The notes beneath the pieces are model-generated. The model worked only from the letters and a program-made list of their open reading frames with translations, searched no databases and was not told the origin of the DNA. The position numbers and the translations under genes are program-made. This document shows, piece after piece, positions 50,454 through 58,835 of a stretch of 64,000 nt of DNA. The DNA lies in assembly GCA_964384905.1 (NCBI GenBank), contig CAYLND010000001.1:1-64000 (forward strand), given 5' to 3'. Each line of letters opens with the position of its first letter. Position 1 is the stretch's first letter. This stretch comes from Gp22-AA3 sp964384905 (GTDB lineage: Bacteria > Acidobacteriota > Polarisedimenticolia > Gp22-AA2).

Positions 50454-51647
50454 TCAGGAAGTCGGCGCTTCGAGAAGGAGGGCGATCCCTTGCCCCCCGC
50501 TGATGCAGAGGGTGGACAGCCCCCGCCGCGCGCGCCGCCGCCGCATCTCGTGGAGGAGGGTCACGGTGATGCGGGCGCCGGTGGCGCCGAGCGGATGACC
50601 GAGGGCGATGGCGCCGCCGTTCACGTTGAGCCGCGCACGGTCGAATCCGAGCTCGCGGTCGCAGGCCAGGACCTGCGCCGCAAAGGCCTCGTTCAGCTCG
50701 ATCAAGTCGATCTCGTCCAGCCGGAGACGCGTGCGCTCGAGGAGCCGGCGAATCGCGGGCACGGGTCCAAGGCCCATCACGGCAGGGTCGACTCCGGATG
50801 AGGTCGCCGCCACGATACGGGCCTGGGGTTGGATCGCGAGTCGCCGCGCGGCCGCCCCGGAAAGGACGATCATGGCGGCGGCTCCGTCCACCAGCCCGCT
50901 CGACGATCCGGCGTGAACCGTTCCATCCTTCTTGAAGACGGGGGGAAGCTTCGCGAGCGATTCGGGTGTGACCCCATCGCGTGGGTGCTCGTCCTCGGCC
51001 ACGAGAACGGGCCCCTTGGGTCCGGGGATCTCCACGGGAACGATTTCGTCCTGGAACGCCCCGGCTTTGCGCGCGCGCTCGCAGCGCTGCTGGGACTCGG
51101 CCGCGAAGGCGTCCTGCTCGGCGCGGCTGATGCGATAGCGCTCCGCCAGGGTCTCGGCGGTGTCTCCCATGACCTGGCCGCAGAGCGGGCAGAGAAAACC
51201 GTCGCGATACATCGCGTCCGTCAGACGCTGATGCCCGAGGCGGTAACCGAACCGCGCTCCCTCGAGAAGGTACGGGACGCGACTCATGGACTCGGCCCCG
51301 CCGACCAGGACGACCTCCCGTTCACCCGCCAGGACGCTCTGATGGGCGGACAAGATCGCGCGCAGGCTGGACCCGCAGGCCATATTGATCGTGTAGGCGG
51401 GCGATGCGTCCGGGACGCCGGCCCCGTGGGCGATCTGACGTGCCGGGTTGGGCCCGACTCCGGCGGGCCGCGCATGGCCCATGATGGTCTCTTCGACGTC
51501 CGAAGGCCGGACGTGCGCGCGCGTCATGGCGCCGCGCGCCGCGATCACACCCAGCTCGGGGGCGGTGAGCGCGCTGAGCGCCCCCCCGAACTTGCCCAGC
51601 GGGGTGCGCACGGCTCCCGCGATGAACACGTCCTGGAACTCTGCCAT
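50454..51647 (-). CDS. Acetyl-CoA acetyltransferase / thiolase
   Basis: Thiolase-fold enzyme, 397 residues: FIAGAVRTPLGKFGGALS at the N-terminus, nucleophile Cys in INMACGSSLRAILSAHQSV (about 87-92), LNEAFAAQVLACDRELG, and the paired catalytic motifs NVNGGAIALGHPLGATGARI and CISGGQGIALLLE. This is the biosynthetic/degradative thiolase type (AtoB/PhaA-like). Start ATG 51647 has AAGGAG nine bases upstream; a TTG nine bases earlier is too close to it. Head of the operon under a good promoter. Confidence 0.94.
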   Translation of the reverse strand: MAEFQDVFIAGAVRTPLGKFGGALSALTAPELGVIAARGAMTRAHVRPSDVEETIMGHARPAGVGPNPARQIAHGAGVPDASPAYTINMACGSSLRAILSAHQSVLAGEREVVLVGGAESMSRVPYLLEGARFGYRLGHQRLTDAMYRDGFLCPLCGQVMGDTAETLAERYRISRAEQDAFAAESQQRCERARKAGAFQDEIVPVEIPGPKGPVLVAEDEHPRDGVTPESLAKLPPVFKKDGTVHAGSSSGLVDGAAAMIVLSGAAARRLAIQPQARIVAATSSGVDPAVMGLGPVPAIRRLLERTRLRLDEIDLIELNEAFAAQVLACDRELGFDRARLNVNGGAIALGHPLGATGARITVTLLHEMRRRRARRGLSTLCISGGQGIALLLEAPTS

Positions 51648-51683
51648 GGGCCCCAACTCCTTGCGCGGCGCGCGCTGCGTCTC

Positions 51684-51712
51684 GTTATACCACAGGCACG
51701 CAGGAGGCTCAA
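51684..51712 (-). promoter_or_regulatory. Promoter of the thiolase-dehydrogenase-flippase-GT2 operon
   Basis: Minus strand: TTGAGC (51712-51707), 17-bp spacer, TATAAC (51689-51684). Leader of about 30 nt containing AAGGAG. The rest of the divergent gap, to 51880, holds nothing I can identify for the plus-strand gene. Confidence 0.6.
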
Positions 51713-51880
51713 CGCGCCCGGGAGGCGGCGCCGCGCAGCGCGCCCCTGGCCGGGGCGGTCACATCGGCCTTCCCTCGGATGTCGGTCTGTGCCAAGATCA
51801 GCGGTGGCTGGCGCGGCTTTCAGTGAATCGGAACGCCGGGCGCGCTGCTCCGCGGGCCCCTTCGCCCCGCCCCATAGCGC

Positions 51881-53131
51881 ATGCGCATTCTCTACCTGAC
51901 GCAGTACTTCCCGCCGGAGATGGGAGCGCCCCAGGCGCGCATCCCCGAGCTGATGGTGCAGATGGTCCGGCTCGGGCACCGGGTCACCATCCTCACGGCG
52001 ATGCCGAATTATCCGCACGGACGGATCTTCCGGGGCTACCGCTGGCGGCCCGTCATGCGCGAGACGTTCCAGGGGATGCGCGTCGTGCGCACCTGGATCT
52101 ATCCGACCATCGCCCTGGGCTTTCTCAGGCGCACCGCCAGCGCGCTGTCGTTCGCCGTGTCGAGCGCGGTCCTGGGGGCGGGGCTCGTGGGGGCCCAGGA
52201 CGTGCTTCTGGTGGAATCGCCCCCGTTGTTCCTGGCGCTCACCGCGGTTCTTCTCAAGCGCCTGCTGCGGTGCCCGTACGTCGCGGTGGTCGCCGATCTG
52301 TGGCCGGAGGTGGCGATCGAGACCGGCATGCTCACCAACCCGCGCGCGATCCGCGTCGCCCGTTGGCTCGAGAGGCTCCTCTACGAGCGGTCTCTCGTCG
52401 TGGTGACCCAGACCCCGGGCCAGGTCGCGGACATCCGTTCGCGCTTTCCCGGCGTGAGGGTGGAGATGGTCAGTGGAGGCGTGGACAGCTCCAGGTTCTC
52501 CCCCGAACGGCGCAACGAGGCCGTGCGCCGCGAGTTCGACGTGGCGGGGAGAGTCGGGGTCCTGTTTTCGGGGCTGCACGGGTTCGCGCAGGGATTGGAT
52601 GCGGTCCTCGACGCGGCCGATCGACTTCGCGGGCGCGCGGACATCCGCTTCGTGCTGATCGGAAACGGGGCGGTCAAGCAGCACCTGGTCGGCCGGGCGG
52701 CGCAGCTGAAGCTTCCCAATCTGGACTTCCATGATCCGGTTCCGCGCGAGCGCATGCCCGCCATCGCGGCCTCGATGGATATCGCTCTCGCGCCGCTGCG
52801 TCGCGGAGTGCCCCGTGCGACGATCCCGACCAAGATTTACGAGGCGATGGCCTCGGGGCTGCCGATCGTCGTCGCCGGGGACGGCGAGGCGCACGATCTG
52901 GTGCGGGACCAGCGGATCGGCCTGGCGGTCCCCGCGGAAGCGGGACGCGAGATGGCCGCCGCCATCGCCCGCCTGGCGGACGAGGGCGTGCTGCGCTCCG
53001 AGTGTGCGTCGAACGCTCTTCGGCTGGCGCGCGCCCGGTACGATCGGAGCGCCATCGCGCTCGTCCTCAATCGGCTCCTCAACGAGATCCGTCCGAGCTC
53101 ACACCCACGCGATGCCGCCCCGCATCGGTAG
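51881..53131 (+). CDS. Family 4 glycosyltransferase (WbuB-like)
   Basis: GT-B fold retaining glycosyltransferase, 416 residues. The N-terminal acceptor domain starts ILYLTQYFPPEMGAPQARIPELMVQMVRLGHRVTILTAMPNYPHGRI, the WbuB/GT4 hallmark, with VVADLWPEVAIETGML. The donor-binding domain has LFSGLHGFAQGLDAVLDAADRL, FVLIGNGAVKQHL and the E-x7-E region KIYEAMASGLPIVVAGDGEAHDLV. Likely adds a sugar to a lipid-linked glycan at the inner membrane. First of a three-gene plus-strand unit; its end overlaps the heparinase-like gene by 20 nt. Confidence 0.92.
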   Translation: MRILYLTQYFPPEMGAPQARIPELMVQMVRLGHRVTILTAMPNYPHGRIFRGYRWRPVMRETFQGMRVVRTWIYPTIALGFLRRTASALSFAVSSAVLGAGLVGAQDVLLVESPPLFLALTAVLLKRLLRCPYVAVVADLWPEVAIETGMLTNPRAIRVARWLERLLYERSLVVVTQTPGQVADIRSRFPGVRVEMVSGGVDSSRFSPERRNEAVRREFDVAGRVGVLFSGLHGFAQGLDAVLDAADRLRGRADIRFVLIGNGAVKQHLVGRAAQLKLPNLDFHDPVPRERMPAIAASMDIALAPLRRGVPRATIPTKIYEAMASGLPIVVAGDGEAHDLVRDQRIGLAVPAEAGREMAAAIARLADEGVLRSECASNALRLARARYDRSAIALVLNRLLNEIRPSSHPRDAAPHR

Positions 53132-55313
53132 GCTGCGTCTTGCTTATGAGCTGTGGTCGCAGTACGGAGCGGCCAATGTCGGATATCGCGTCCTGCACGA
53201 GGCTCTGCGCCGCTCCGGCTGGCTGAGGCGGCGGTTTCCGGCGGTCGGCTGGGAGGCGCGCCCGCCGCACACCTTCTGCGCGCCACACGTGCCCACCGCT
53301 CCCGGCGAGTATCGTGATTTTCGCGAGCGGTCCCCTGGTCGATTCTTCTTCGCTCCGGGCCGGCTGCCGGTCCTGCCGTCCGATTGGGCCGAGGACGCCG
53401 TCCGCGCCGGCGGCGCCGTTTTGTCCGGAAGGCCCCGCCTGGCTGGGCATCGGGCCGCCGATCTCGGGTTCCCGTTCGATTGGCTCGTGAATCCGCACAC
53501 CGGCGTGCGAGCGGACTCGCGGGCGCACTGGAGCGACCTCGACGGCTTCGAGAACACGCCGGGGGACGTCCGTGTCCTGTGGGAGCCGGCGCGGTTCGGC
53601 TGGGTCTACGCGCTCGGCAGGGCCTGCGCCGCGGTCCGCGGCGGCCGGTACGGCGAAGCCTTCTGGACTCTCTTGGAGTCCTGGCGAGCCGCGAATCCGC
53701 CGAACCTCGGTCCCCACTGGCAGGACGGGCAGGAGTGCGCCCTGCGCCTGCAGGCCCTCTGTTTCGGGCTGTACGCCTTCTGGAGCGATCCCTCGACGTC
53801 TCCCGAGCGGGTCCAGAGACTGGCGCAGACCGTCGCGCTGCACGCGGAACGGATCGAGGGGAATCTCGGTTTCGCGCGCACCCAGATGGGGAACCACGCG
53901 GTGAGCGAAGCCGCGGCGTTGTACACCGCGGCGGTCCTGTTCCCCGAGTTCTCGCGCGCCTCGCCCTGGAGACGTTTGGGGCTGCGGGTGCTCGATGACG
54001 AGGCCCGCCTGCACAACCGGAGCGATGGCACGTACGCGCAGCACTCGATGAACTACCATCGCCTCATGCTCCACGAGTACCTGTGGGTCCTGCGCCTCGC
54101 GGAGCTGAACGGCGATCGACTGGCTCCCGAGACCGTCGAGAAGCTGGATCGCGCCACGGAGTTCCTGTACCTGCTCCAGGACGAGCGGAGCGGCCGGCTC
54201 CCGAACTACGGTCCGAACGACGGGTCCCTCGTCCTGCCGCTCGACGGCTGCGACTTCCTGGACTACCGTCCGGTCATCGGAGCCATGCATCACCAGATTC
54301 ACCGCGAGAGGCTGTACGCCCCCGGACCGTGGGACGAGGACCTCCTCTGGCTGTTCGGTCCCGCGTCTCACGAGGCGCCGCGCGTGGCACGACCGCGGCC
54401 GAGCGCGCGGCTGGATCAAGGCGGCTATTACACGCTGCGCGGCCTGGAGACCTGGGGCATGGTGCGCTGTCACACCTTCCGCAACAGGCCGAATCAGTCC
54501 GACTTGCTGCACCTGGACCTGTGGTGGCGCGGCCAGAATGTCCTGCGTGATTCGGGGTCGTACCTGTACAACGCCCCCGAGCCTTGGCGCGACTGGTTCA
54601 CTTCGACCGCGGCGCACAACACGGTCCAGATCGCCGGTCAGGACCAGATGGTGAAGGTGCGTCGCTTCAGTTGGGCGTACCTCGCGCGGGCCCGCGTGCG
54701 CGTGGTCCGTTGCGCGGGCGTCGACGGGTTCGACTATTTCGAAGGTGAGCACGAAGGATATCAGCGGCTTCCTGGTCGCATCACGCACCGGAGGGCGGTC
54801 GCGCGGATCGGTGACCGCGCCTGGCTGGTGGTGGACGACGTGCTCGGGACGGGTCGATCGACGATTCGCGCGTTCTGGCACCTCCTCGACGCCCCCTGGA
54901 CATCCGAGACGCACCGCCTGTGCCTCGACACCGCGTCGGGGCCGGTGGCGTTGAGTTTTCTGACCCCGGGCGCCTCCTCCACGCTGCACGTGGCGCGCGG
55001 CGAGGAGGGGCGCCAGCCGCTGGGATGGGAATCGCAGCGCTACGGCGAGCGCGTGCCGGCCCCGGCCGCGTGTCTCGAGCTGATCGAGGCGCTCCTGCCT
55101 CAGCGCCTCGTGAGCCTCGTCTGCCTCGGTCGCGGCGGGGCGATCGAATCCGATCCCGCTGGCCGAATCCTGCGCTGGACGGACACGCCGGCCTTCTCGA
55201 CCACCGTGACACTGTCGCCCACGGGAGGGGACGACAGCCCGGTGGTCAGGGAGATTCTGGCCGGGGAACGACGATGGATCGTGGAGCGGCGACCCCAGGA
55301 GCACAGCGCGTGA
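53112..55313 (+). CDS. Heparinase II/III family protein (polysaccharide lyase-like)
   Basis: 733 residues. An N-terminal alpha/alpha toroid (about 60-420) contains FPFDWLVNPHTG-type core sequence, NLGPHWQDGQECALRLQALCFG and QMGNHAVSEAAALYTAAVLFPE, with DGTYAQHSMNYHRLMLHEYLW, which holds the Tyr/His pair used by these lyases. The beta-sandwich heparinase II/III domain (about 430-700) has LDQGGYYTLRG, HTFRNRPNQSDLLHLDLWWRGQNVLRDSGSYLYNAPEPWRDWFTSTAAHNTVQI. No signal peptide is evident. In surface-glycan loci such proteins trim or modify uronate-containing polymers. ATG 53112 lies within the end of the GT4 gene. Confidence 0.9.
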   Translation: MPPRIGRLRLAYELWSQYGAANVGYRVLHEALRRSGWLRRRFPAVGWEARPPHTFCAPHVPTAPGEYRDFRERSPGRFFFAPGRLPVLPSDWAEDAVRAGGAVLSGRPRLAGHRAADLGFPFDWLVNPHTGVRADSRAHWSDLDGFENTPGDVRVLWEPARFGWVYALGRACAAVRGGRYGEAFWTLLESWRAANPPNLGPHWQDGQECALRLQALCFGLYAFWSDPSTSPERVQRLAQTVALHAERIEGNLGFARTQMGNHAVSEAAALYTAAVLFPEFSRASPWRRLGLRVLDDEARLHNRSDGTYAQHSMNYHRLMLHEYLWVLRLAELNGDRLAPETVEKLDRATEFLYLLQDERSGRLPNYGPNDGSLVLPLDGCDFLDYRPVIGAMHHQIHRERLYAPGPWDEDLLWLFGPASHEAPRVARPRPSARLDQGGYYTLRGLETWGMVRCHTFRNRPNQSDLLHLDLWWRGQNVLRDSGSYLYNAPEPWRDWFTSTAAHNTVQIAGQDQMVKVRRFSWAYLARARVRVVRCAGVDGFDYFEGEHEGYQRLPGRITHRRAVARIGDRAWLVVDDVLGTGRSTIRAFWHLLDAPWTSETHRLCLDTASGPVALSFLTPGASSTLHVARGEEGRQPLGWESQRYGERVPAPAACLELIEALLPQRLVSLVCLGRGGAIESDPAGRILRWTDTPAFSTTVTLSPTGGDDSPVVREILAGERRWIVERRPQEHSA

Positions 55314-56002
55314 GCGTCCGCGAGCAGTTTGACGTCGAGCTTCTCGGTCCGCGGCACGTGGATGAGGTCGCGACTCTGCACCTGCAGGCGATGCGGGGCT
55401 ACTTCCTGTCCGAGCTCGGGGAACGTGTGCTGCGCCGGTTCTACGCGGAGTTCTGCCGGCATCCTTACGATTACGGCGTCGTGGCCATTGGTCGCACCAC
55501 GGGGCGGCTGGCGGCGTTCGTCGTGGGCACCAGTGACTCCGCCGCCCACTTCAGGTCGTTCTATCGGCGCAACGCGCTGCTGCTCGCCGGTGAGGTGGCG
55601 ATCGCCGCGGTCCGTCGGGCGGCGGTCCGGCGGGGACTGCTCCGTCGCCTGCGCCACCTCCTGTTCGCCGGTCTCGCGGTGGTGCGATGGCATCGACCCG
55701 TCGCGAGCGCGCCGGGGCCCCCGCGCGGTCCGGACCGGGTCTGTCCGGTTCGGCTCCTGTCGATCGCCGTGGCGCCGGACTGCCAGGGCACGGGCGTATC
55801 CGGACTGGTCGCGCTGCGTTTCGAAGAGGTGCTGCGGCAGGCCGGGTTCACGCGCGTCGGATTGTCGGTGCACGGGGACAACGACCGGGCGATCGCCTTC
55901 TATCGGAAATCGGGCTGGCAGGAGACCTATCGATCCGAGGCGGGGCTCTGGTTCGAGAAGTCTATCGGAGCGCCGCGCGCGACCGTCCCGCGCTCGATGT
56001 AG
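55310..56002 (+). CDS. GNAT-family N-acetyltransferase
   Basis: 230-residue acetyltransferase. VELLGPRHVDEVATLHLQAM at the N-terminus, the acetyl-CoA loop LLSIAVAPDCQGTGVSGLVALRFEEVL (about 147-173) and VHGDNDRAIAFYRKSGWQETYR. A basic, hydrophobic insertion (about 80-130, RNALLLAGEVAIAAVRRAAVRRG) is unusual and may be a membrane-contacting helix. GTG 55310 overlaps the heparinase stop (GTGA). Probably acetylates a sugar amine or lipid in the same pathway. Its last 76 bp overlap the convergent MBL-fold gene. Confidence 0.85.
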   Translation: MSVREQFDVELLGPRHVDEVATLHLQAMRGYFLSELGERVLRRFYAEFCRHPYDYGVVAIGRTTGRLAAFVVGTSDSAAHFRSFYRRNALLLAGEVAIAAVRRAAVRRGLLRRLRHLLFAGLAVVRWHRPVASAPGPPRGPDRVCPVRLLSIAVAPDCQGTGVSGLVALRFEEVLRQAGFTRVGLSVHGDNDRAIAFYRKSGWQETYRSEAGLWFEKSIGAPRATVPRSM

Positions 56003-57399
56003 TCGATCTCGGACAGTCGTCCCTTCAGGATCCGGTCGCTGCCCATCCGCGCGTACAAGAGCATCTCGCGCCAGCGCCGCATCCACGTGGTCGCGAAACG
56101 GGCGGTCAGCATGGAGCGGACGGGCAGGTAATCGTACTCGTAGAGGTTGAAGAGAAGGTTTAGCAGGGCCATGGTCCGGCGGGTGCGCGCCGTCACGCGG
56201 TAGCGCACCCGCTTGCTGATCGCGAGGTGCGAGAAGAGATCGAGCGCCATGCACTGGCGGAACACGAAGGTCGTCGTGTGGATCTCCAGCGGATGCTCTG
56301 CCGGTGGCGCTGTCGGCGGGATCTCGCTGACCGCCCGCCGGTACACGTCGATCTCGAAAACCTGCGCGTCGTCGCCCGCGCTCACGACGAAGCGCGCGGG
56401 GCGCCCCTTGAACCGCCGGCGGACGAGCCGGGGGACGGCCGCGAGGAACTTCGAGAAATACGCACGGACCTCCTGCTCGCGGACGCGCGAACGGGCCTCT
56501 GTCGCGTAGAACCGCTCCAGGACGGACGTCTTCTCGTCACGATAGCGCTCGAGATGCACGTCGCGTCGGTCGAAGAAGTCCATGGCGGTCGGAGAGAGCT
56601 GGAAACCGCGATCGGTGGACCAGGAATCACCCGCCAGCATGATCACGATCTGTGGTGAGGCGAGGCCGCGCTCCCGGAAATGGGTCTCCACCATGCGGGG
56701 GGTCTGAATGGTGCCATTGAGAGAGTAAACGTCCTTGTGAAGGTAGCAGTGATTGCTGGCGAACGGGATGGCGTGGCGCGCGCCCGTGGCGCGCGCGAAG
56801 GCCGCGAAGCTCTCGATGTAGCGCTCCAGATCGTCCACGGGTGCGGTCGGATCGTCGATCACATCATAGGAGAGCCGGCTGTTGGCCGAGCTGTGGCTCC
56901 GGAACAGGAAATCGATGGACGGGTGCCGCTTCAGGATCTGACGCAGCGGGCCCCCCATGAACTTGGCGTCGTTCGCATCCAGCAGGGTGATCCCGGCGCA
57001 CTCCACGACCAGCGCGCTGTCCAGGAACGGGCTGAACTGGTAGGAGGTGATCCGGAAGTCGTCCCCCAGCGGGACCGATCCGGCATGGGGGATCTCGCGC
57101 ACGTTGCGGAAGCCGAGGCGGTGCAGATCACGCGGGATGCGGTCGTGATGCCCCCGGGGTACCAGGATCGGAGTCTCGCGCGGAAACCGTCGCAGGGACA
57201 CTCCGTGGAAATGGTCCCAGTGGATGTGCGTGAGATAGATGGCGTCGGGACGCAGGCTTCGCAGGAGGTCGTCGGGGACGGGCGGGTAGTTCCACCAGGA
57301 GCGCCAGTAGCAGCTGCCGACGATCCACGGATCGATGAGAAGCGACACGCCGGCACCCCTCACCAGGAGACCGGCGTGGGACACGATGGTGAATTCCAC
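55927..57399 (-). CDS. Metallo-beta-lactamase-fold protein (UlaG/CMAH-like)
   Basis: 490 residues. The N-terminal MBL hydrolase domain (about 1-260) has TIVSHAGLLVRGAGVSLLIDPWIVGSCYWRSWWNYPP, the metal motif THIHWDHFHG (about 68-77), LVPRGHHDRIPRDL and LDANDAKFMG. The IDPW-x-W region and distal His pattern recall UlaG and CMP-sialic-acid-hydroxylase-type MBL domains rather than beta-lactamases. About 230 further residues are of no family I know. GTG 57399 (MEFTIVSHAG) is the start that opens at the domain. Last gene of a four-gene operon, 50 bp after the adenylate-forming enzyme gene. Confidence 0.82.
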   Translation of the reverse strand: MEFTIVSHAGLLVRGAGVSLLIDPWIVGSCYWRSWWNYPPVPDDLLRSLRPDAIYLTHIHWDHFHGVSLRRFPRETPILVPRGHHDRIPRDLHRLGFRNVREIPHAGSVPLGDDFRITSYQFSPFLDSALVVECAGITLLDANDAKFMGGPLRQILKRHPSIDFLFRSHSSANSRLSYDVIDDPTAPVDDLERYIESFAAFARATGARHAIPFASNHCYLHKDVYSLNGTIQTPRMVETHFRERGLASPQIVIMLAGDSWSTDRGFQLSPTAMDFFDRRDVHLERYRDEKTSVLERFYATEARSRVREQEVRAYFSKFLAAVPRLVRRRFKGRPARFVVSAGDDAQVFEIDVYRRAVSEIPPTAPPAEHPLEIHTTTFVFRQCMALDLFSHLAISKRVRYRVTARTRRTMALLNLLFNLYEYDYLPVRSMLTARFATTWMRRWREMLLYARMGSDRILKGRLSEIDYIERGTVARGAPIDFSNQSPASDR

Positions 57400-57449
57400 G
57401 TTGACGACGCCTCGACCCGGGTGCCTTTCGCGCGCGAACGCTCCGCCAG

Positions 57450-58835
57450 TCACAGGGGCGACAGTCGCCCCTCCGTGACCTCGGAGACCACGAAACGCAG
57501 CTTGCCGCTCGGTGATCGGGGAAGGCGATCGACGTACTGGAACTCGACCGCCGCGAGATCGCCGACCCGTTTTCGGAACTCCTCGCGCAACCGGCTCTCG
57601 TCCCGCTCCTGATACCGCGCGTGCCGCACGATCCGGACGGTGAGGCGTCCGGGCTCGCGCTGGACGATCTGTGCCTCTCGAATCGCCATCATGTCCTTGA
57701 AGATGTGATCCATGCGCCCCAGGAGCGCCCCGTTCTTCAGGATCACATAGTCCTCCTTGCGACCGTCCACGCCGGCCACGCGGCGCCCGGGAAGCCCGCA
57801 GACGCAGGGGTCGGTCGCCGCCTCGACGCGATCCCCGACATCGTAGCGGAGAAGCGGAGCGGCCGGGTTGGAAAGATTCGTGCCCACGACGCGGTGATCG
57901 CGCTCGCCCTCGCCGGGGAGGAACTCGACGGCCGCGAAGTCCTCGTCCACGTGCATCCCGCCCCTCGGACACTGAAAGCAATTGGCCACGGCCTCCGCCA
58001 TCCCGTAGTGCTGGATCGGCGCCTGACCGAGTGCCTCCTGGATCACGACCGCCTGATGGTGCATCAGGTTCTCGGCGCCGGTCGTCACCCAGGCCGGGAC
58101 GTAGCCGAGGGTCTCGCCCTGCTCCAGAAGGAGCGAGGCGAACAGAGACATCAGGGAGGGGTAGCCGTGCAGCCAGGGTGGCCTGGTCCGTCGGAGCAGG
58201 GCGACATAGTGTCTGAACGTATCGGGTGAGAGGTGGTAGGCGCTGAACAGGATCTGTCGGCCCGGCCGGTTGAATCTCCAGAACGGCGGCGTCGTCTGTC
58301 GCAGCGGCACGACCGAGCGTCCGCCGAAATATCCGCACCATGTGCCCATCTGCAGTCCATGGAGCCGGTAATAGCGCCACCAGATGGCGTATTGCTCCTG
58401 CAGCGCGAGGCGGGTGGTGACCAGGCGCAGCCCCGCGCCCGTGGTGCCGCTGGTGTGGATCGGCACCCGCAGCCCGGGAGGCACGCGCTCGGAGATCAGC
58501 TCGGTCGAGCGCTCCTGGACGGTCGCCTTGTCGAGAACAGGGAGAGTCCGCAGATCCTCCAGCGTGCGGATCGCGGCCGGGTCGATCCCATGGTCGCGAA
58601 ACATCCCGCGATAGTAAGGCACCGACTCGGCGCAGTGTCGGACAAAGGCGCGAAGCCTGGCATCACGAAACGCCTGCAGGCGATCCGGCCCCCAGGTGAG
58701 CCTCTGCTCCGCCTCGCGCAGGAGCGCCGGGAACCTCCCTCCGAAGCGGTCCCGCTGGATTCTCCAGCCTTGCAGACTGCACGCCAGATTCTGGAGGGCG
58801 ATCGGAAGACCCAGGTAGAGCGATTCGGCCTCCAC
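57450..58835 (-). CDS. Phenylacetate-CoA ligase-like (PaaK/CapK) adenylate-forming enzyme
   Basis: 461-residue protein of the PaaK/CapK branch of the ANL superfamily. AMP-binding loop VPIHTSGTTGAGLRL (about 128-142), YYGMAEA-type motif as QHYGMAEAVANCFQC (about 283-297), LLRYDVGDRVEAA (about 335) and GRKEDYVILKNGALLG (A8-like, about 359). Cys residues in FQCPRGGMHV and CVCGLPGRR may form the zinc site seen in this group. CapK-type homologues are found in capsule and exopolysaccharide clusters. The GTG at 58835 shares one base with the DUF362 stop. Substrate acid unknown. Confidence 0.86.
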   Translation of the reverse strand: MEAESLYLGLPIALQNLACSLQGWRIQRDRFGGRFPALLREAEQRLTWGPDRLQAFRDARLRAFVRHCAESVPYYRGMFRDHGIDPAAIRTLEDLRTLPVLDKATVQERSTELISERVPPGLRVPIHTSGTTGAGLRLVTTRLALQEQYAIWWRYYRLHGLQMGTWCGYFGGRSVVPLRQTTPPFWRFNRPGRQILFSAYHLSPDTFRHYVALLRRTRPPWLHGYPSLMSLFASLLLEQGETLGYVPAWVTTGAENLMHHQAVVIQEALGQAPIQHYGMAEAVANCFQCPRGGMHVDEDFAAVEFLPGEGERDHRVVGTNLSNPAAPLLRYDVGDRVEAATDPCVCGLPGRRVAGVDGRKEDYVILKNGALLGRMDHIFKDMMAIREAQIVQREPGRLTVRIVRHARYQERDESRLREEFRKRVGDLAAVEFQYVDRLPRSPSGKLRFVVSEVTEGRLSPL

